Source: Mytilus edulis
Taxonomy: Eukaryota > Mollusca > Bivalvia > Mytilida > Mytilidae
DNA length: 64,000 nucleotides
Assembly (NCBI RefSeq): GCF_963676685.1
Contig: NC_092352.1
Span: 21,223,117 to 21,287,116, forward strand
Direction of reading: 5' to 3'
Program-made: the position numbers and the translations under genes
Notes under the pieces: model-generated
Database searches by the model: none
Told to the model about the DNA's origin: nothing
What the model saw: only the letters and a program-made list of their open reading frames with translations
Part shown: piece after piece, positions 47,690 through 61,400 of the stretch
Layout of the letters: every line of letters begins with the position of its first letter
Numbering within the stretch: the stretch's first letter is position 1

Positions 47690-48500
47690 GGAGTAATTAT
47701 TGACTGAATTAAATTTCGAAAAACATGTGAAAGTTAATAAGCAAATTCCATGTTAAGACTTTCCAATATCAAGATACAGATACCTTTGTACCACTATACA
47801 AGACACTCGTAAGAACACAATTATATAGAGTTTGCAAGCCCAGTATGGCATCCATATAAAATAAAATATATTGACATGATACACCTTATCGCTATATATA
47901 TATTTGTCCGCCATTACTGGATATCACACAGGTTCCCGTAAAATGTTGACGTCATAAAATAAAATAGCTGACGCCACAATGCCACAATGGAAAAGTGATT
48001 GTTGTATGCGCCAAAAGTTCAAGCGGCTGGGTCAGCTGGGATTAGCAATAAGGTGTATTGAGAATGTGCAGCGCTGGGCAATTAAACAACTACCAGGAAT
48101 AAAGAATTTAACATACTCAAAAAGACTGCAAAAATTAAAACTACCATCTCTAAATTTTAGATGGGTCCGATTTGACATGATTGAATTATACAAAATACTG
48201 AACGGAAAATATGATAAAGAGGCGCCACAATTTCGTAAATTATTGAAGGATATGACTACAAGAACAGGGGTACAGGGCAACAGTCTGAAAATATTTCCAC
48301 AGAGAGCCAGATCAGAATTAAGGAGAAATGCCTTTGCTCTACGAGTGGTGAGAACATGGAATACACTACCCGAAATTATAGTGACATCACCAACCACTAA
48401 TACATTTAAGAATAGACTAGGCAAATACTGGATGAACCAAACAATGATGTACGAAGACTATAAATCAACTATCACTGGAAGTGGAGAAGATTTAATATAG
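47690..48500 (+). mobile_element. LINE reverse-transcriptase C-terminal fragment
   Basis: A frame at 47979-48500 reads FKRLGQLGLAIRCIENVQRW, AIKQLPGIKNLTYSKRLQKL, FDMIELYKILNGKYD and FALRVVRTWNTLPEIIVTSP. This string (VQRxAIKxLPGIxNLxYxxRLxxLxLPSL ... Y-K-I-L-N-G-x-x-D ... R-x-x-x-x-WN-x-LP) is the tail that follows the reverse transcriptase domain in many jockey/CR1/RTE-like LINEs. Upstream (47690-47860) are frameshifted remains such as ELNFEKHVKVN and RTQLYRVCKPSMASI. The catalytic part is missing. CACACAGGTTCCCGTAAA repeats flank it (47927 and 48630). Confidence 0.7.
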
Positions 48501-48539
48501 AGACTGATGAAGAGGAACTTTAGTTCCTGTATCAGTAAA

Positions 48540-49435
48540 AGAACCTAAGTAAACCTAAGTAAATTTTTAGAAGTATTAACACTTGCAATGACTTGTATAC
48601 AAATTTGTCCACTATTACATAAAATCACACAGGTTCCCGTAAACTTAACATCATAATTCAAAAAGGTTCCCGTAAACTTAAAATCATAATAATTATTAAT
48701 TTAAAACATTTGACATCACAACTAAAAAGTTATTGTTGCTTGACATCAAAAGGTTATTCGGAGGTAATATAAGGTCAATAGGAGGCAAAATACAGCTAAA
48801 TACCAAAAGTGTAAATAGGTTTAATTTAGGACCCTATTAAAGTTGATATTCAACATGCAATTCATTACATAAATTGAGTATGATACACTATTGTCCAACA
48901 TGAATTATTAAATATGCAACAATCTGATCTGTAAGTGCAAGGCTTAGTAATGCCCAGATTGTGATAATCTTCTTATTTTAATGAATAGTTTGTTATAATA
49001 TAAGTTTGAACAGCTGATTTTTGAGTCCAAAATTTGTACAACAAGGAAGCCATCATAGAATTAAACTGTCTGTAAAATCATTCAAAGGGAAATTCCTAAG
49101 CATTTAGTAAGCCAAAAAAATGTACTCTGAACGTACTGGATCACCAAAACACACTGATTTTGACATGGAATTTTGATCGCTAAATTATCTAATATGGTCA
49201 ATCATTGTCAATGGAGATTTTTTTTTTTACATCAAGTTTATTTGGCAACTTATGACAGTGCAAGATTTCATTATAAAAATATTGACATGTGATATGATTC
49301 CCAATGACAACCATAGTTCAAATGAAGTGGATGTAGTTCCCCTTTTTAAAAGTCTGCTCTCTCCATGTTTTTGCTTCTTTTTTTCTCATTTTAATTATCA
49401 TATATTGAAAAACCTGCAATTTGATTACAATTCAG
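48540..49435 (+). other. Upstream region of ECI1
   Basis: AT-rich. Contains GGTTCCCGTAAACTTAA repeats (about 48630-48680) from the LINE-associated repeat. The first ECI1 exon should lie here or in the preceding sequence, but I could not fix it. Confidence 0.4.
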
Positions 49436-52400
49436 CCTCATCAATATTGAGAAGATTTATACCCAGGAAGACAACATGGATGTATGGGCAAAGGATGATG
49501 TCTTCAACAATAGATGTTTCTGTAGATGAACAGACAGGTATATGAATTATAATATTAACTTTTCTTTAGAATGAATTAGTAAAGTCTAGCGCTATGAAAC
49601 TGTGAGTAAATTGTGATGATGCAGTAGCATGAAAATACATGTATAAAAATAGTAATATCGTATTGCAGTACAGAATAAATTACAGTAAATTAATCTTGTT
49701 GTCTTAGTTTTGTGGAGAACGCAATTAAAGATATACCCTGAAATTCCTTCATATATATATTCTTAAACATAAAATCAGTTATTTAATTTTCTGTAGAATC
49801 TATAATAACTCTCGCACACATTTTAAAGAGATATTCATTAATGGAATAATTATACATTATTGTATATTTCTTGTCACTTATGTATACAATGTACTATGTT
49901 TACATTTTAACCTGCCAGGATTTCATGTTTTGCTATAAAGAGTTTGGTATGTTATAAACTAAAGTATGTGCTAAAATTAAAAACACCTTAAAGTTGTTTA
50001 TGATAAGAACGTCAATAAGTAACATTTTCAGTGTAATTATTCTAGGTATAGCTTTAATGAAGATGAAAAGAAAACCAGTGAACAGTTTGAATCTCGAGTT
50101 CCTTCAGGATATCAGAAATAACATAGTCACCTTAGAACAAAACAAGAAATGTAAAGGCTTGATATTAACTTCTGTAAGTAATGTATTTAAAATTCTTTCT
50201 CAAATACTAATATGTGGAAACAGCAGTAAATAATTTCATTTTGCATTTGCTAATCCAGAGAAGATTAAAATGTCATATTCTCCTTCTCTTCCCATTTTGC
50301 TGATTTGATTAACCACTCTATTTACGAATAAGTCTGAAAATTAAACAAAAGTGTCAGATATACAAAATGTACATGTATATATATGTTGCCAAATAAAAAT
50401 AAGGAATTGTGAAATGAAAATGAGACGAGTATCCACCAGAGACCAAAGGATGACAATGTATACAACAAAAGGGCCATGTACAACCTTCATCAAGGATCAA
50501 AACCAATACAGTATAGAAAGATATAAAGGCCCTTGCATGACAAATGAAAGAAAAAAATCAGAAGTTTGCTTATGCAATCATTCATTCCTTATGTTGAAAA
50601 AAAAAAGGTAGTGGTCAAAATGTTGTGATGTCTGAGAAATATATGTACATAGTTGTATATGTCCACCAATTCTGTTGACTATGATCTTACAAATAAAAAT
50701 GGGGATAAGATTGATCAGTTTAGCTTGGGTTTTTTTTCTTAGTAAAAGGTATCTTCAGATTTTGGAACCATGTTTGATTATCAAAAATGAACTAAAATAT
50801 TATGTTTATGATTATAGTGTAATAGTTGACAGTGCGAAAACCTATAGCATTCTGGGTATTATTTTTATACGACCGCAAAATTTGAAAAAATTTTCGTCGT
50901 ATATTGCTATCACGTTGGCGTCGTCGTCTGCGTCGTCGTCGTCGTCCGAATACTTTTAGTTTTCGCACTCTAACTTTAGTAAAAGTGAATGGAAATCTAT
51001 GAAATTTTAACACAAGGTTTATGACCACAAAAGGAAGGTTGGTATTGATTTTGGGAGTTTTGGTCCCAACATTTTAGGAATTAGGGGCCAAAAAGGGCCC
51101 AAATAAGCATTTTCTTGGTTTTCGCACTATAACTTTAGTTTAAGTTAATAGAAATCTATGAAATTTTGACACAAGGTTAATGACCACAAAAGAACGGTTG
51201 GGATTGATTTTGGGAGTTTTGGTTTCAATAGTTTAGGAATTAGGGGCCAAAAAAGGGCCCAAATAAGCATTATTCTTGGTTTTCGCACAATAACTTTAGT
51301 TTAAGTAAATAGAAATCAATGAAATTTAAACACAATGTTAATGACTACAAAAGGAAGGTTGGTATTGATTTTGGGAGTTTAGGTTCCAACAGTTTAGGAA
51401 TTAGGGGCCAAAAAGGGACCCAAATAAGCATTTTTCTTGGTTTTCGCACCATAACGTTAGTATAAGTAAATAGAAATCTATGAAATTTAAACACAAAGTT
51501 TATGACCATAAAAGGAAGGTTGGTATTGATTTTGGGAGTTTTGGTCTCAACAGAATAAGGGGCCCAAAGGGTCCAAAATTAAACTTTGTTTGATTTCATC
51601 AAAATTGAATAATTGGGGTTCTTTGATATGCTGAATCTAACTGTCATGACTGTGTATGTAGATTCTTAACTTTTGGTCCCGTTTTCAAATTGGTCTACAT
51701 TAAGGTCCAAAGGGTCCAAAATTAAACTTAGTTTGATTTTGACAAAAAATGAATCAGTTAGGTTCTTTGATATGCTGAATCTAAAAATGTACTTAGATTC
51801 TTGATTATTGGCCCAGTTTTCAAGTTGGTCCAAATCGGGGTCCAAAATTAAACTTTGTTTGATTTCATCAAAAATTGAATAAATGGGGTTCTTTGATATA
51901 CCAAATCTAACTGTGTATGTAGATTCTTCAGTTTTGGTCCTGTTTTCAAATTGGTCTACACTAAAGTCCAAAGGGTCCAAAATTAAACTTAGTCTGATTT
52001 TAACAAAAATTGAAATCTTGGGGTTCTTTGATATGCTGAATCCAAAAATGTACTTAGATTTTTTATTATGGGCCCAGTTTTCAAGTTGGTCCAAATCAGG
52101 ATCTAAAATTATTATATTAAGTATTGTGCAGTAGCAAGTCTTTTCAATTGCACAGTATTGCGCAATGGCAAGAAATATCTAATTGCACAATATTGTGAAA
52201 TAGCAAATTTTTTTTTAATTAGAGTTATCTTTCTTTGTCCAGAATAGTAAGCAAGAAATATCTAATTGCAAAATATTGTGCAATAGCAAGATTTTTTTTT
52301 AATTGGAGTTATCTTTCTTTGTCCAGAATCAACTTAAATCTTTGTTATATACAATATACAATGTATATTCACTTTTTACTACCAACTGATAAATTAAAAT

Positions 52401-55400
52401 AATCTTTACCATTCAGTGATAACAAGCAGTTTTTTTACATCTTAATATTTTATGATGTATTTAAATGAGTAGTTATTGTTGCAAACTCCATTAGAAATTT
52501 TAATTGAGATTAGTTTTGGAATAAGGGAAAGGGGGATGTGATTAAAAAAATTGGGTTCAATTTTTCTCATTTGAAATTTCATAAATAAAAAAGAAAATTT
52601 CTTCAAACATTTTTTTGAGAGGATTAATATTCAACAGCATAGTGAATTGCTCTAAGAGAAAACAAAAATTTTAAGTTCATTAGAACACATTTATTCTGTG
52701 TCAGAAACCTATGCTGTGTCAACTATTTAATCACAATCCAAATTTAGAGCTGAATCCAGCTTGAATGTTGTGTCCATACTTGCCCCAACCGTTCAGGGTT
52801 CAACCTCTGCGGTCGTATAAAGCTACGCCCTGCGGAGCATCTGGTTAACACTTGTAATCTTAATTTCATTTTGGTGTACAAGTAATGAAAGTATCCATAG
52901 TTTAAAGAGGTAAATTAAACATGGAAGGTTACAGAGAAAAAATTCCTATAGAAGAATGCAACATAAGATTGAAAATCATATGTTTTCATTTTTGTCTGTG
53001 CACAGGATGTACCAAAAATATTTTCTGCTGGCATTGATATATTGGAGATGTACCAACCTAATGAGGAAAGACTACATAATTTCTGGAGGGCATTACAAGA
53101 CATGTGGCTACAGCTTTATGTGACACCACTGGCAACAATTGCAGCCATAAATGTAAGGCATAGTGTATTAAGGAGGAAAAAAAAGAATGTACTGTATTGG
53201 TAAATGAAAGTATAAATTGGGTAAATGTACATAAAACAGGAACCCAGTGACATGAATCATAATGAACAAAAATGAATGATTTTTATTAACTCATAATGCA
53301 GTAATGAAGAACTTGGTAAAAAAACAAAGTTTAATACTACATGTACTAAAAAACTTACAAAAATAGATGCACAGATGAATAATTGAATTGATGTTTGATA
53401 TACTAATTTTATCTGGTAATCTTTCAAACATTATTGTTACAAGAATGTGTTATAAAGAAATGGATATAAACTGTTACTTATATTCCCCAGCACAATAAGA
53501 TTCTGTCTTTTTTCCATATTTTTGCTCTCTTCCTTTGAAATTATTTTGTAAATCCATATGAATATTAAGAATTTCCATCATTAGAATTATATGTGATGTG
53601 ATCATTTTTAGGGACACAGTCCAGCAGGTGGATGCTTGATATCTATATCATGTGATTACAGAATAATGGCTCCTAATTACACCATTGGTCTTAATGAGAC
53701 TTTATTGGTAAGAGATATATATTGTAATGATTAACTTCTTATATATAACAGCTGTAATTGAAATACTGATACTTTTGTTTTTGTTGAAATCAACTTGCCT
53801 GATCCTCCAAGTGAGTTTAACAGCCATTCACCAATGGCTTGTATGGCTCTGCAAACTTTTCCAAAATTGCTGTAGCTGATCTCGGTTGACAGCAGGAATT
53901 AAAAAAAACTTTTAATTCATGGTCAGTGTACCTTAGAAGATGTGGGATGCCCTTCTTGAGGGGAAAAATAAAGATTGAGAGAAAAACAAAAAAAGCCACT
54001 CCATTTATAATGATAAATATATGTTCTCATAGGTAGTCGCAAAACACCAGGAGGTATAAATTGCCAGATCAGTTCAGGTCTAAAAACTAGTATACAATTT
54101 AATCAGAAATCTGTAAGATTCCTCATTTTTGATGACTTTAAGTAAAATACTTCCTTAGCAAGAAAATATCAAGTACACTGCTTGTCAACATGCATATGGA
54201 ACTGTATCTACAAGATAATATAAGAATGAAACAGAAACACAATTCTACAATCCCAATTATATCAAAAAATACACTGGAATTCTAATATGACCTGCTTTTT
54301 TTGCTTTGTAAACAAACACATGCTCGAAATCCAATAAAATTTGTTTACACATGCGTATATTGACTAATGCAGAAAAATGAATTTTATCAAATTGGCATGC
54401 ATTTAATGTATTTCATTAACTTTAAACACTTTCAAACTCTTACTGACTACAATGTGTTACAATTCGCAATTGACATATTTGACTTAGATACCACACTGTT
54501 TATGTTGGCTGTTCAAAACCCCTCCCTCTAAAAAACCCACCTGGTCCAAGGATATAGTTATCGTCCTTTGGTTTTCCTTGTATACGAATATAGTCGTAAA
54601 CAGTGTATAACTTGCATGTTTTATTTGATACACTTTCCCAATTTATTTCTTGATATTAAATGCATGAAATGTTAAGTAGGGGGATGTATTTGCATGTTAA
54701 AAAAATTTGGGTGCTGAATCTTTATGTTAAGTAGTGATTTGGTCTAGTTCAAAAAGGTCAAATTTTATCACGTCTGAAGCTGTCAAACTGAATTTTACAC
54801 CCCCTTAACACAGAATTGTCAATATTTTGAGTTAGAGCGGGTAGAAGTTTCTATAATTTTGATATTATTTGTCTCACTGGTAGTACACTGCACTGTAAAA
54901 ATCTTTTTGAGAAAGATCAGGTGCGATTTTTTTAATTTGAATTGTCTAAAAGAAATGCACTACGAAATAACTGTTCTCGGGCCACCTTGCATGCCATATG
55001 CTTGTTTTTAAACATAAAAGGGAAGAGCCTAAGGCTAAACAAAAGCTATACACCTTTACACATCGGACATAAAAATTACTGTAATTGTCCTAATCAGAAT
55101 GGAAATAATTGAAGCAAGCTATACTTTATTGTACGCCATAATAGGCTCTATTGTCCGGAACTGTCAACTATGTTTTAGCTCGCTCTCTCTCTTGGCTCTC
55201 CATTGTAAACCAAAGATCATTGTATACATGTGTTAATCTAAAGCTGTATTAAACAAGTAACATTCAATTGCAGTTAAGTAATGACTTAATGCCCTGGTGT
55301 AGTTTCATCTTAACTGGCGTGGTGGCAGCGTGATACGAATTTACGCCTACAAGAAAGGTTTATTATTCATCATATTGTTGAGACGAACATCGGGACTGAC

Positions 55401-58400
55401 TAAAACCTGTCTAGGTCATCCGTAAATAAATATTTACCGTGAAACTTAATCTGCATTATAAATAAGCAAGAGCATAATACAATGGCAAATACTCACAGAG
55501 CACCTAAACAGTGGTGCCTTACTAAAATTGAAACTGTAAATTCATTTGAAAACTGGAGACAAAACATAATATACACGTTATCATTAGACCCACATTTTGC
55601 ACCATTCTTAGGAGACAATGTACAATGGGAAAAGAAAACTAGGTTTGGTCCCAATCGTGGCTTTTTGAATGATGGTGAAGATGTAGCCGAAGCAAATAGG
55701 CGTACACGTGAACAAAAAGTCAGCATGTTAGAATTAATGCTTGGTCAAATAGCCAATTATTGCCCAGTTATATCTAGAAACACTATAGTAAAAAATTCTA
55801 CTTCTATTGAAAATATATGGCAAACCATCCGTTTACATTATGGATTCCAATCAACGGGTGCTCATTTTATAGACTTTGCAGCAATACATTTTGAACCGAA
55901 CGAACGTCCAGAAGACCTTTATCAACGAATAATGGCCTTTGTTGATGACAACCTGCTCCGACGCGATACCCAAATAACGCATCACGGGGGCGCAATCGTG
56001 GAAGATGAAGAAATGACACCTTCACTTGAAAATTTTGTCGTTCTAACATGGTTAAGACTAATACATACAGACCTACCAAAACTGGTCAAACAAAGATATG
56101 GAACAGAATTGAGATCGCGAACATTGTCGTCAATAAAACCGGAAGTTTCGCAAGCGCTTGACTCATTACTTGAGGAACTCCGTAATTCTGAGGATGCAAA
56201 AGTTATGCGAGCAGCTACTTCTAACTTTCCTGCAAAATCCAAGTTTGTTCATGAAGAAAAACTCAAATTATCTTATCCACGCTCTATTAAAAGTTGTCCG
56301 TTGTGTAAAGCAGCAGGTAGACCCGACTGCCACTTCCTCAGCAAGTGCTCTTTTTTACCGAACAGCGACCGAAAATACATGGTTAAAGCCCGACAAATTG
56401 CTGGAATATTAGATAATTCAGATGACGAATTGTCAGACGTAGAAGTCGACACTGTTTCTAAACCTATGCATTCAGTAAACCGAGTCCAAGTCCGTCAGTC
56501 TCCGTATCTTGACGTGTTCCATACACATTATAACACGCGTCTAACTATTGATAGTGGTGCGACCGGCAACATGTTGCGTGCTTCCGCAGCTAAACGAATG
56601 GGTATTGAAATAAAGTCTAGCTCACAATCTGCACATCAGGCCGATGGATCTTCACCCCTCAAAGTCATTGGGGAAGTGCACACTAATTTCACACGTGATG
56701 GACCTGAACTACATTTTGAGGGTTTAGTCGTCGAAACTTTGGATGTAGACATCTTGGCTGGTATTCCTTTTATGGAAAAAAATGACATTTCTATCCGTCC
56801 CGCTAAACGTCAAGTAATACTGGGTAACAATACCGTTTATACTTATGGCTCCGTTCAAAACACGTCCGAACATCATACAGTCCGTCGGGCACACGTTTTA
56901 TGTGCTCCAGCTCAATTTACAACTATTTGGCCTGGTGATTTTCTTGAAATGCAATTACCATCTGATATTTGCTCAACTGATGATACATTCGCCATTGAAC
57001 CAAGATTAGAGTCGCATGTTTCATTAATGCATGCTGTAAAGGATTCAAACGTGTGGCCCCCGCCAAATTTGATTACAAGCGTTGCCGGCAGAATTCGTAT
57101 TCCAAATTTGACACAGGAACCCCATAGTTTAAGACGCAACGAACACTTTTGTCAAATACGATCAACATATGTTCCTGAGTGTAAAAGTGATGTTGTCGAA
57201 TCAATTAAAAACAGTGATAAAATAAATCAGCCAAGATTGACAAATCATTCAGAATCAGTAAAAATTGACCCAGATAATTTGTTGTCTCAAGAGTTAAAAG
57301 TAAAATTCAGGGATACAGTAAAAGACTTTGATGATGTTTTTGACCCACATTTCAAGGGATACAATGGTGCCGCCGGTCCATTTCAAGCTAGAGTGAACAT
57401 GGGACCAGTCCAACCACCGCAACGCAAAGGCCGTGTGCCGCAATATTCCCGTAATCAACTAGTAGAACTTCAACAAAAATTTGATGAACTTGAAGCAATT
57501 GGTGTTTTCAAACGCCCTGAAGATATTGGCGTATCTGTAGAGTATGTTAACCCGTCCTTTTTAGTTAAGAAACCAAATGGCAGTTTCCGTTTAGTTACCG
57601 CATTTGCAGACGTAGGTCGATATAGCAAACCCCAACCGTCACTCATGCCAGATGTTGATTCAACCTTACGTCAAATAGCACAGTGGAAATACATAATAGC
57701 TACAGACCTTACTAAATCGTTCTACCAAATTCCACTTTCGAGTGATTCAATGAAATACTGTGGTGTAGTAACCCCCTTTAAAGGTGTGCGTGCGCTCTGC
57801 AATGGGCATGCCAGGCTCAGAAACAGCACTTGAGGAGCTAATGTGTCGTGTTTTAGGTGATCTGGTAGAAGAAGGTGTTGTAGCTAAAATAGCTGATGAT
57901 CTTTATTGCGGTGGAAATACCCAACTCGAATTACTACAAAACTGGACAAGGGTTCTCCAGGCTCTGCAAAAGAACAGTCTAAATTTGTCTGCTACTAAAA
58001 CGATTATCGCACCCAAAACTACAACTATTCTTGGATGGATTTGGCAATTGGGAACTATCAAAGCCAACCCGCATCGTATTTCTACCTTATCAATTTGTCC
58101 ACAACCAGACAAAGTATGTGGTTTACGGTCTTTTATTGGAGCGTATAAAGTACTCGCACGAGTAATACCAGATTGCGCTTCATTACTAGGTAAACTTGAT
58201 GATATTGTAGCCGGTCGAGAATCTAAAGAAACTATAAAATGGTCAGAGGAACTTACTGATATATTCTCACAGGCCCAGAAAGCTCTTTCAACAAATCGTT
58301 CAATATTTTTACCTCAACCAAATGATCAACTATGGATCGTTACCGATGGTTCTGTAAAAAAACATGGCTTAGGCGCTACCCTTTACATAACACGTGATGA

Positions 58401-61400
58401 TAAAATACATGTTTCTGGATTTTTTAGTGCAAAACTGCGAAAATGCCAACTAACGTGGCTGCCTTGTGAAATCGAAGCACTGTCTATTGCCTCAGCTATT
58501 AAGCACTTTAGTCCGTATATCATACAATCAAAACATAACACTTGCATATTGACCGATAGTAAACCCTGTGTTCAGGCATTTGAGAAGCTGTGTAGGGGAG
58601 AATTTTCAGCAAGTCCACGTGTTTCGACATTTCTTTCAACAGCCTGTAGATATCAAGTAACAGTAAGACATGTAGCAGGAGCTGCTATACTTCCGTCCGA
58701 TTTTGCAAGTCGCAATGCTCCAGACTGTGAGGATTCAGCCTGTCAAATCTGTACATTTGTACAATTTACTGAAAATTCAGTTGTTAGACATATCTCAACA
58801 AAAGACATTCTTGAAGGGATTCAAAAACTTCCGTTTACAAGCAGGAACGCCTGGATATCAATCCAAACAGAATGCTCGGACTTACGGCGAACACATGCTC
58901 ACTTGCGCCAAGGGACCAGACCGTCAAAAAAACTTACCAATGTGAAGGACATAAAACGCTATTTGAACAATGCGTGTATTGCTAAAGACGGTTTACTCGT
59001 TGTTAAGAGAAACGAGCCGATGGCTCCTACACGTGAATGTATTGTTGTTCCTCGTCAGGTTTTAGATGGACTACTTACATCGTTACACATCAAACTCGAC
59101 CATCCTTCAACCTATCAACTTAAATCTGTCGTACACCGTTACTTCTTCGCACTTGATATGGACAAAGCAATTGAAACTGTCAGTAATGGATGTCATCAAT
59201 GTGCCGCTCTTCAAAAAATTCCTCACAAGTTAAATGAACAATCTACAGGTGACCCACCAGAGACAATAGGGTCTGCATTTGCTGCAGATGTGATGAAGCG
59301 TGAACGACAGCTTATCCTAGTTGTGCGCGAATATGTTACGTCATACACAGCCGCTCGCTTGATCACAGACGAGCGCCAAGAAACTTTACGTGAGTCTTTA
59401 TTGTGTCTTTGTGTTGAACTATGTCCACTAGATGGACCATTTGCTGTTGTTCGTACCGACCCTGCACCAGGATTCCAAGCTCTGGTCAACGATGAACTGT
59501 TGCGTCGACATAGAATTACCATAGAAGTTGGTCGTTTCAAAAACAAAAACAAAAATCCTGTAGCCGACAAGGCAATTCAAGAGTTAGAAGACGAAATTTT
59601 ACGACAAGATCCGAATACACGATGTATATCACCCCTGTCACTCACTCTGGCTATTGCCCGTTTAAATTCTCGCATTCGTAACCGTGGGTTATCCGCAAGA
59701 GAAATGTGGACTCAACGTGACCAATTCTCAAACAACCAAATACCTTTGACAGATCAGAGTCTTATTCAGCGTCAATATGAGTTACGAAAATCGAACCACA
59801 GGTACAGCGAAATTACTAAAGCTCCCTCTGGAGCCCTACCCGAATCTCCGCATTTAGAAGTTGGTGATCTAGTTTACTTATATAACGACCGAAACAAAAC
59901 TTGTGCTCGTGACCGATACCTAGTTGTTTCTACAGACAATTCTTGGTGCAACATAAGAAAATTTGTTGGTTCTCAGTTACGCAATACATCATACCGTGTA
60001 AAAAGGAGTGATTGTTATAAAGTCCCGTCACTATTAAACACTTTACGCCAACAGGATACTTATAGTTACGACAATTCTACATCTTCAGACGAGGACGATA
60101 ATACAGGAAAACCACAAAGCCCGCCTAAACCCCCTGACATTCCGAATGTAATATCCATTCCTCATTTACAGGAGTTAGAACCGGAACTTTTCGAAAACGA
60201 ACCAAGTGACTTAGGCTTACCAATAGGCGAAAATGAATTACAGCACGAACCTGATGATCAAGTAAACACCGATGTAATTCGACGATCCACACGGGAACGC
60301 CATCCTCCTAAATTTCTTCAAGACAATTATTTGCTATCTTAGTGAGAGACAAATTATTGCGTTCTAATATAACTAGTGTGGACCATTAGCACAAAAAACA
60401 ATTTGCGTTGGAATAGCAAATTTAAATATTATTTGTTTGATTATTATTATGTATAAGTGGGGCAGAATAATCCCCGATATCACTTGAGGGCAGTCTACCC
60501 TATGAAAGTGTGTTTTTTTTCTACAATTAATATGTTTGTTCTTGTAACATTTATGCAGAGTCTTAAAAGTAACTTTAATTTCATATATGAGAGAAAAAAA
60601 AGAAAAACTGGTAACGCCATAATAGGCTCTATTGTCCGGAACTGTCAACTATGTTTTAGCTCGCTCTCTCTCTTGGCTCTCCATTGTAAACCAAAGATCA
60701 TTGTATACATGTGTTAATCTAAAGCTGTATTAAACAAGTAACATTCAATTGCAGTTAAGTAATGACTTAATGCCCTGGTGTAGTTTCATCTTAACTGGCG
60801 GTAGTAATAACATGGATAGGCATTCAATTTGTGATTTTTGCACAAGCGATAATTTTTGTGAATATGAATTCAAATTGCTGATTGATATTTAAAAACAAAC
60901 ATTGAAAGCTCTTATGTTAAACATGGTTTTAGTCAACATTTTTAACATTTCAGGGTATAGTTGCTCCATTTTGGTGAGTACAGAAAGTAAAAAAAGTCAT
61001 TTATATTTAGAATATCTATATTTATCATTAAGTTAATACTTACGTTTTCCCCCTCCCCCAAATTTAACTGTTATTTTGATAAGATCACAGCGTTGTCCAA
61101 AGATATTTGGTTTCCAGAAATAACTTGAGTATTAGTAAATAGATATCTATGACATTTAAACACATGGTTTATAACCACAAAAGGAAGGTTGGGATTGATT
61201 TTGGGAATTATGGTCTGAACAGTTTAGGAATTAGGGGCCAAAATGGGGCTCAAATAAGCATTTTTCTAGTTTCCAGACAATAACTTGTGGAACGTTGTAT
61301 GGATCTCTCTGAAATTATACCACAAATTTCCGTACCACAAAGGGATGGTAAGGATTGGCTTTGGGGGGTTATGGCTCAACCCAATTAGGGGAACAAAAAG

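Larger units (their letters stand above)
55134..60800 (+). mobile_element. LTR retrotransposon, nearly intact and recent, in an ECI1 intron
   Basis: Two identical 186-bp LTRs flank a leader, a gag-pro-RT frame and an RT-RNase H-integrase frame. The domain order (protease, RT, RNase H, integrase) is shared by Ty3/Gypsy and BEL/Pao. The RT motifs ([35 protein letters not shown]) and the RNase H read more like Ty3/Gypsy, but the fit is not typical and I leave the superfamily open. The coding region is broken by a frameshift near 57783, and the integrase has an altered third catalytic residue. It has the same orientation as ECI1. Confidence 0.92.

Noticed and set aside
48032-48424. 130-codon minus-strand frame
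   Set aside because: Shadow of the LINE reverse-transcriptase frame on the plus strand, which has recognisable motifs.
50675-50959. Ser-rich frame ending [11 protein letters not shown]
   Set aside because: The Ser run is the GTCGTCGTC simple repeat at the start of a dispersed element.
55134-60800. BEL/Pao assignment of the LTR element
   Set aside because: The short motifs around the RT active site and the integrase do not follow the BEL/Pao pattern I know; a Ty3/Gypsy-like reading fits better, but I leave the family open.
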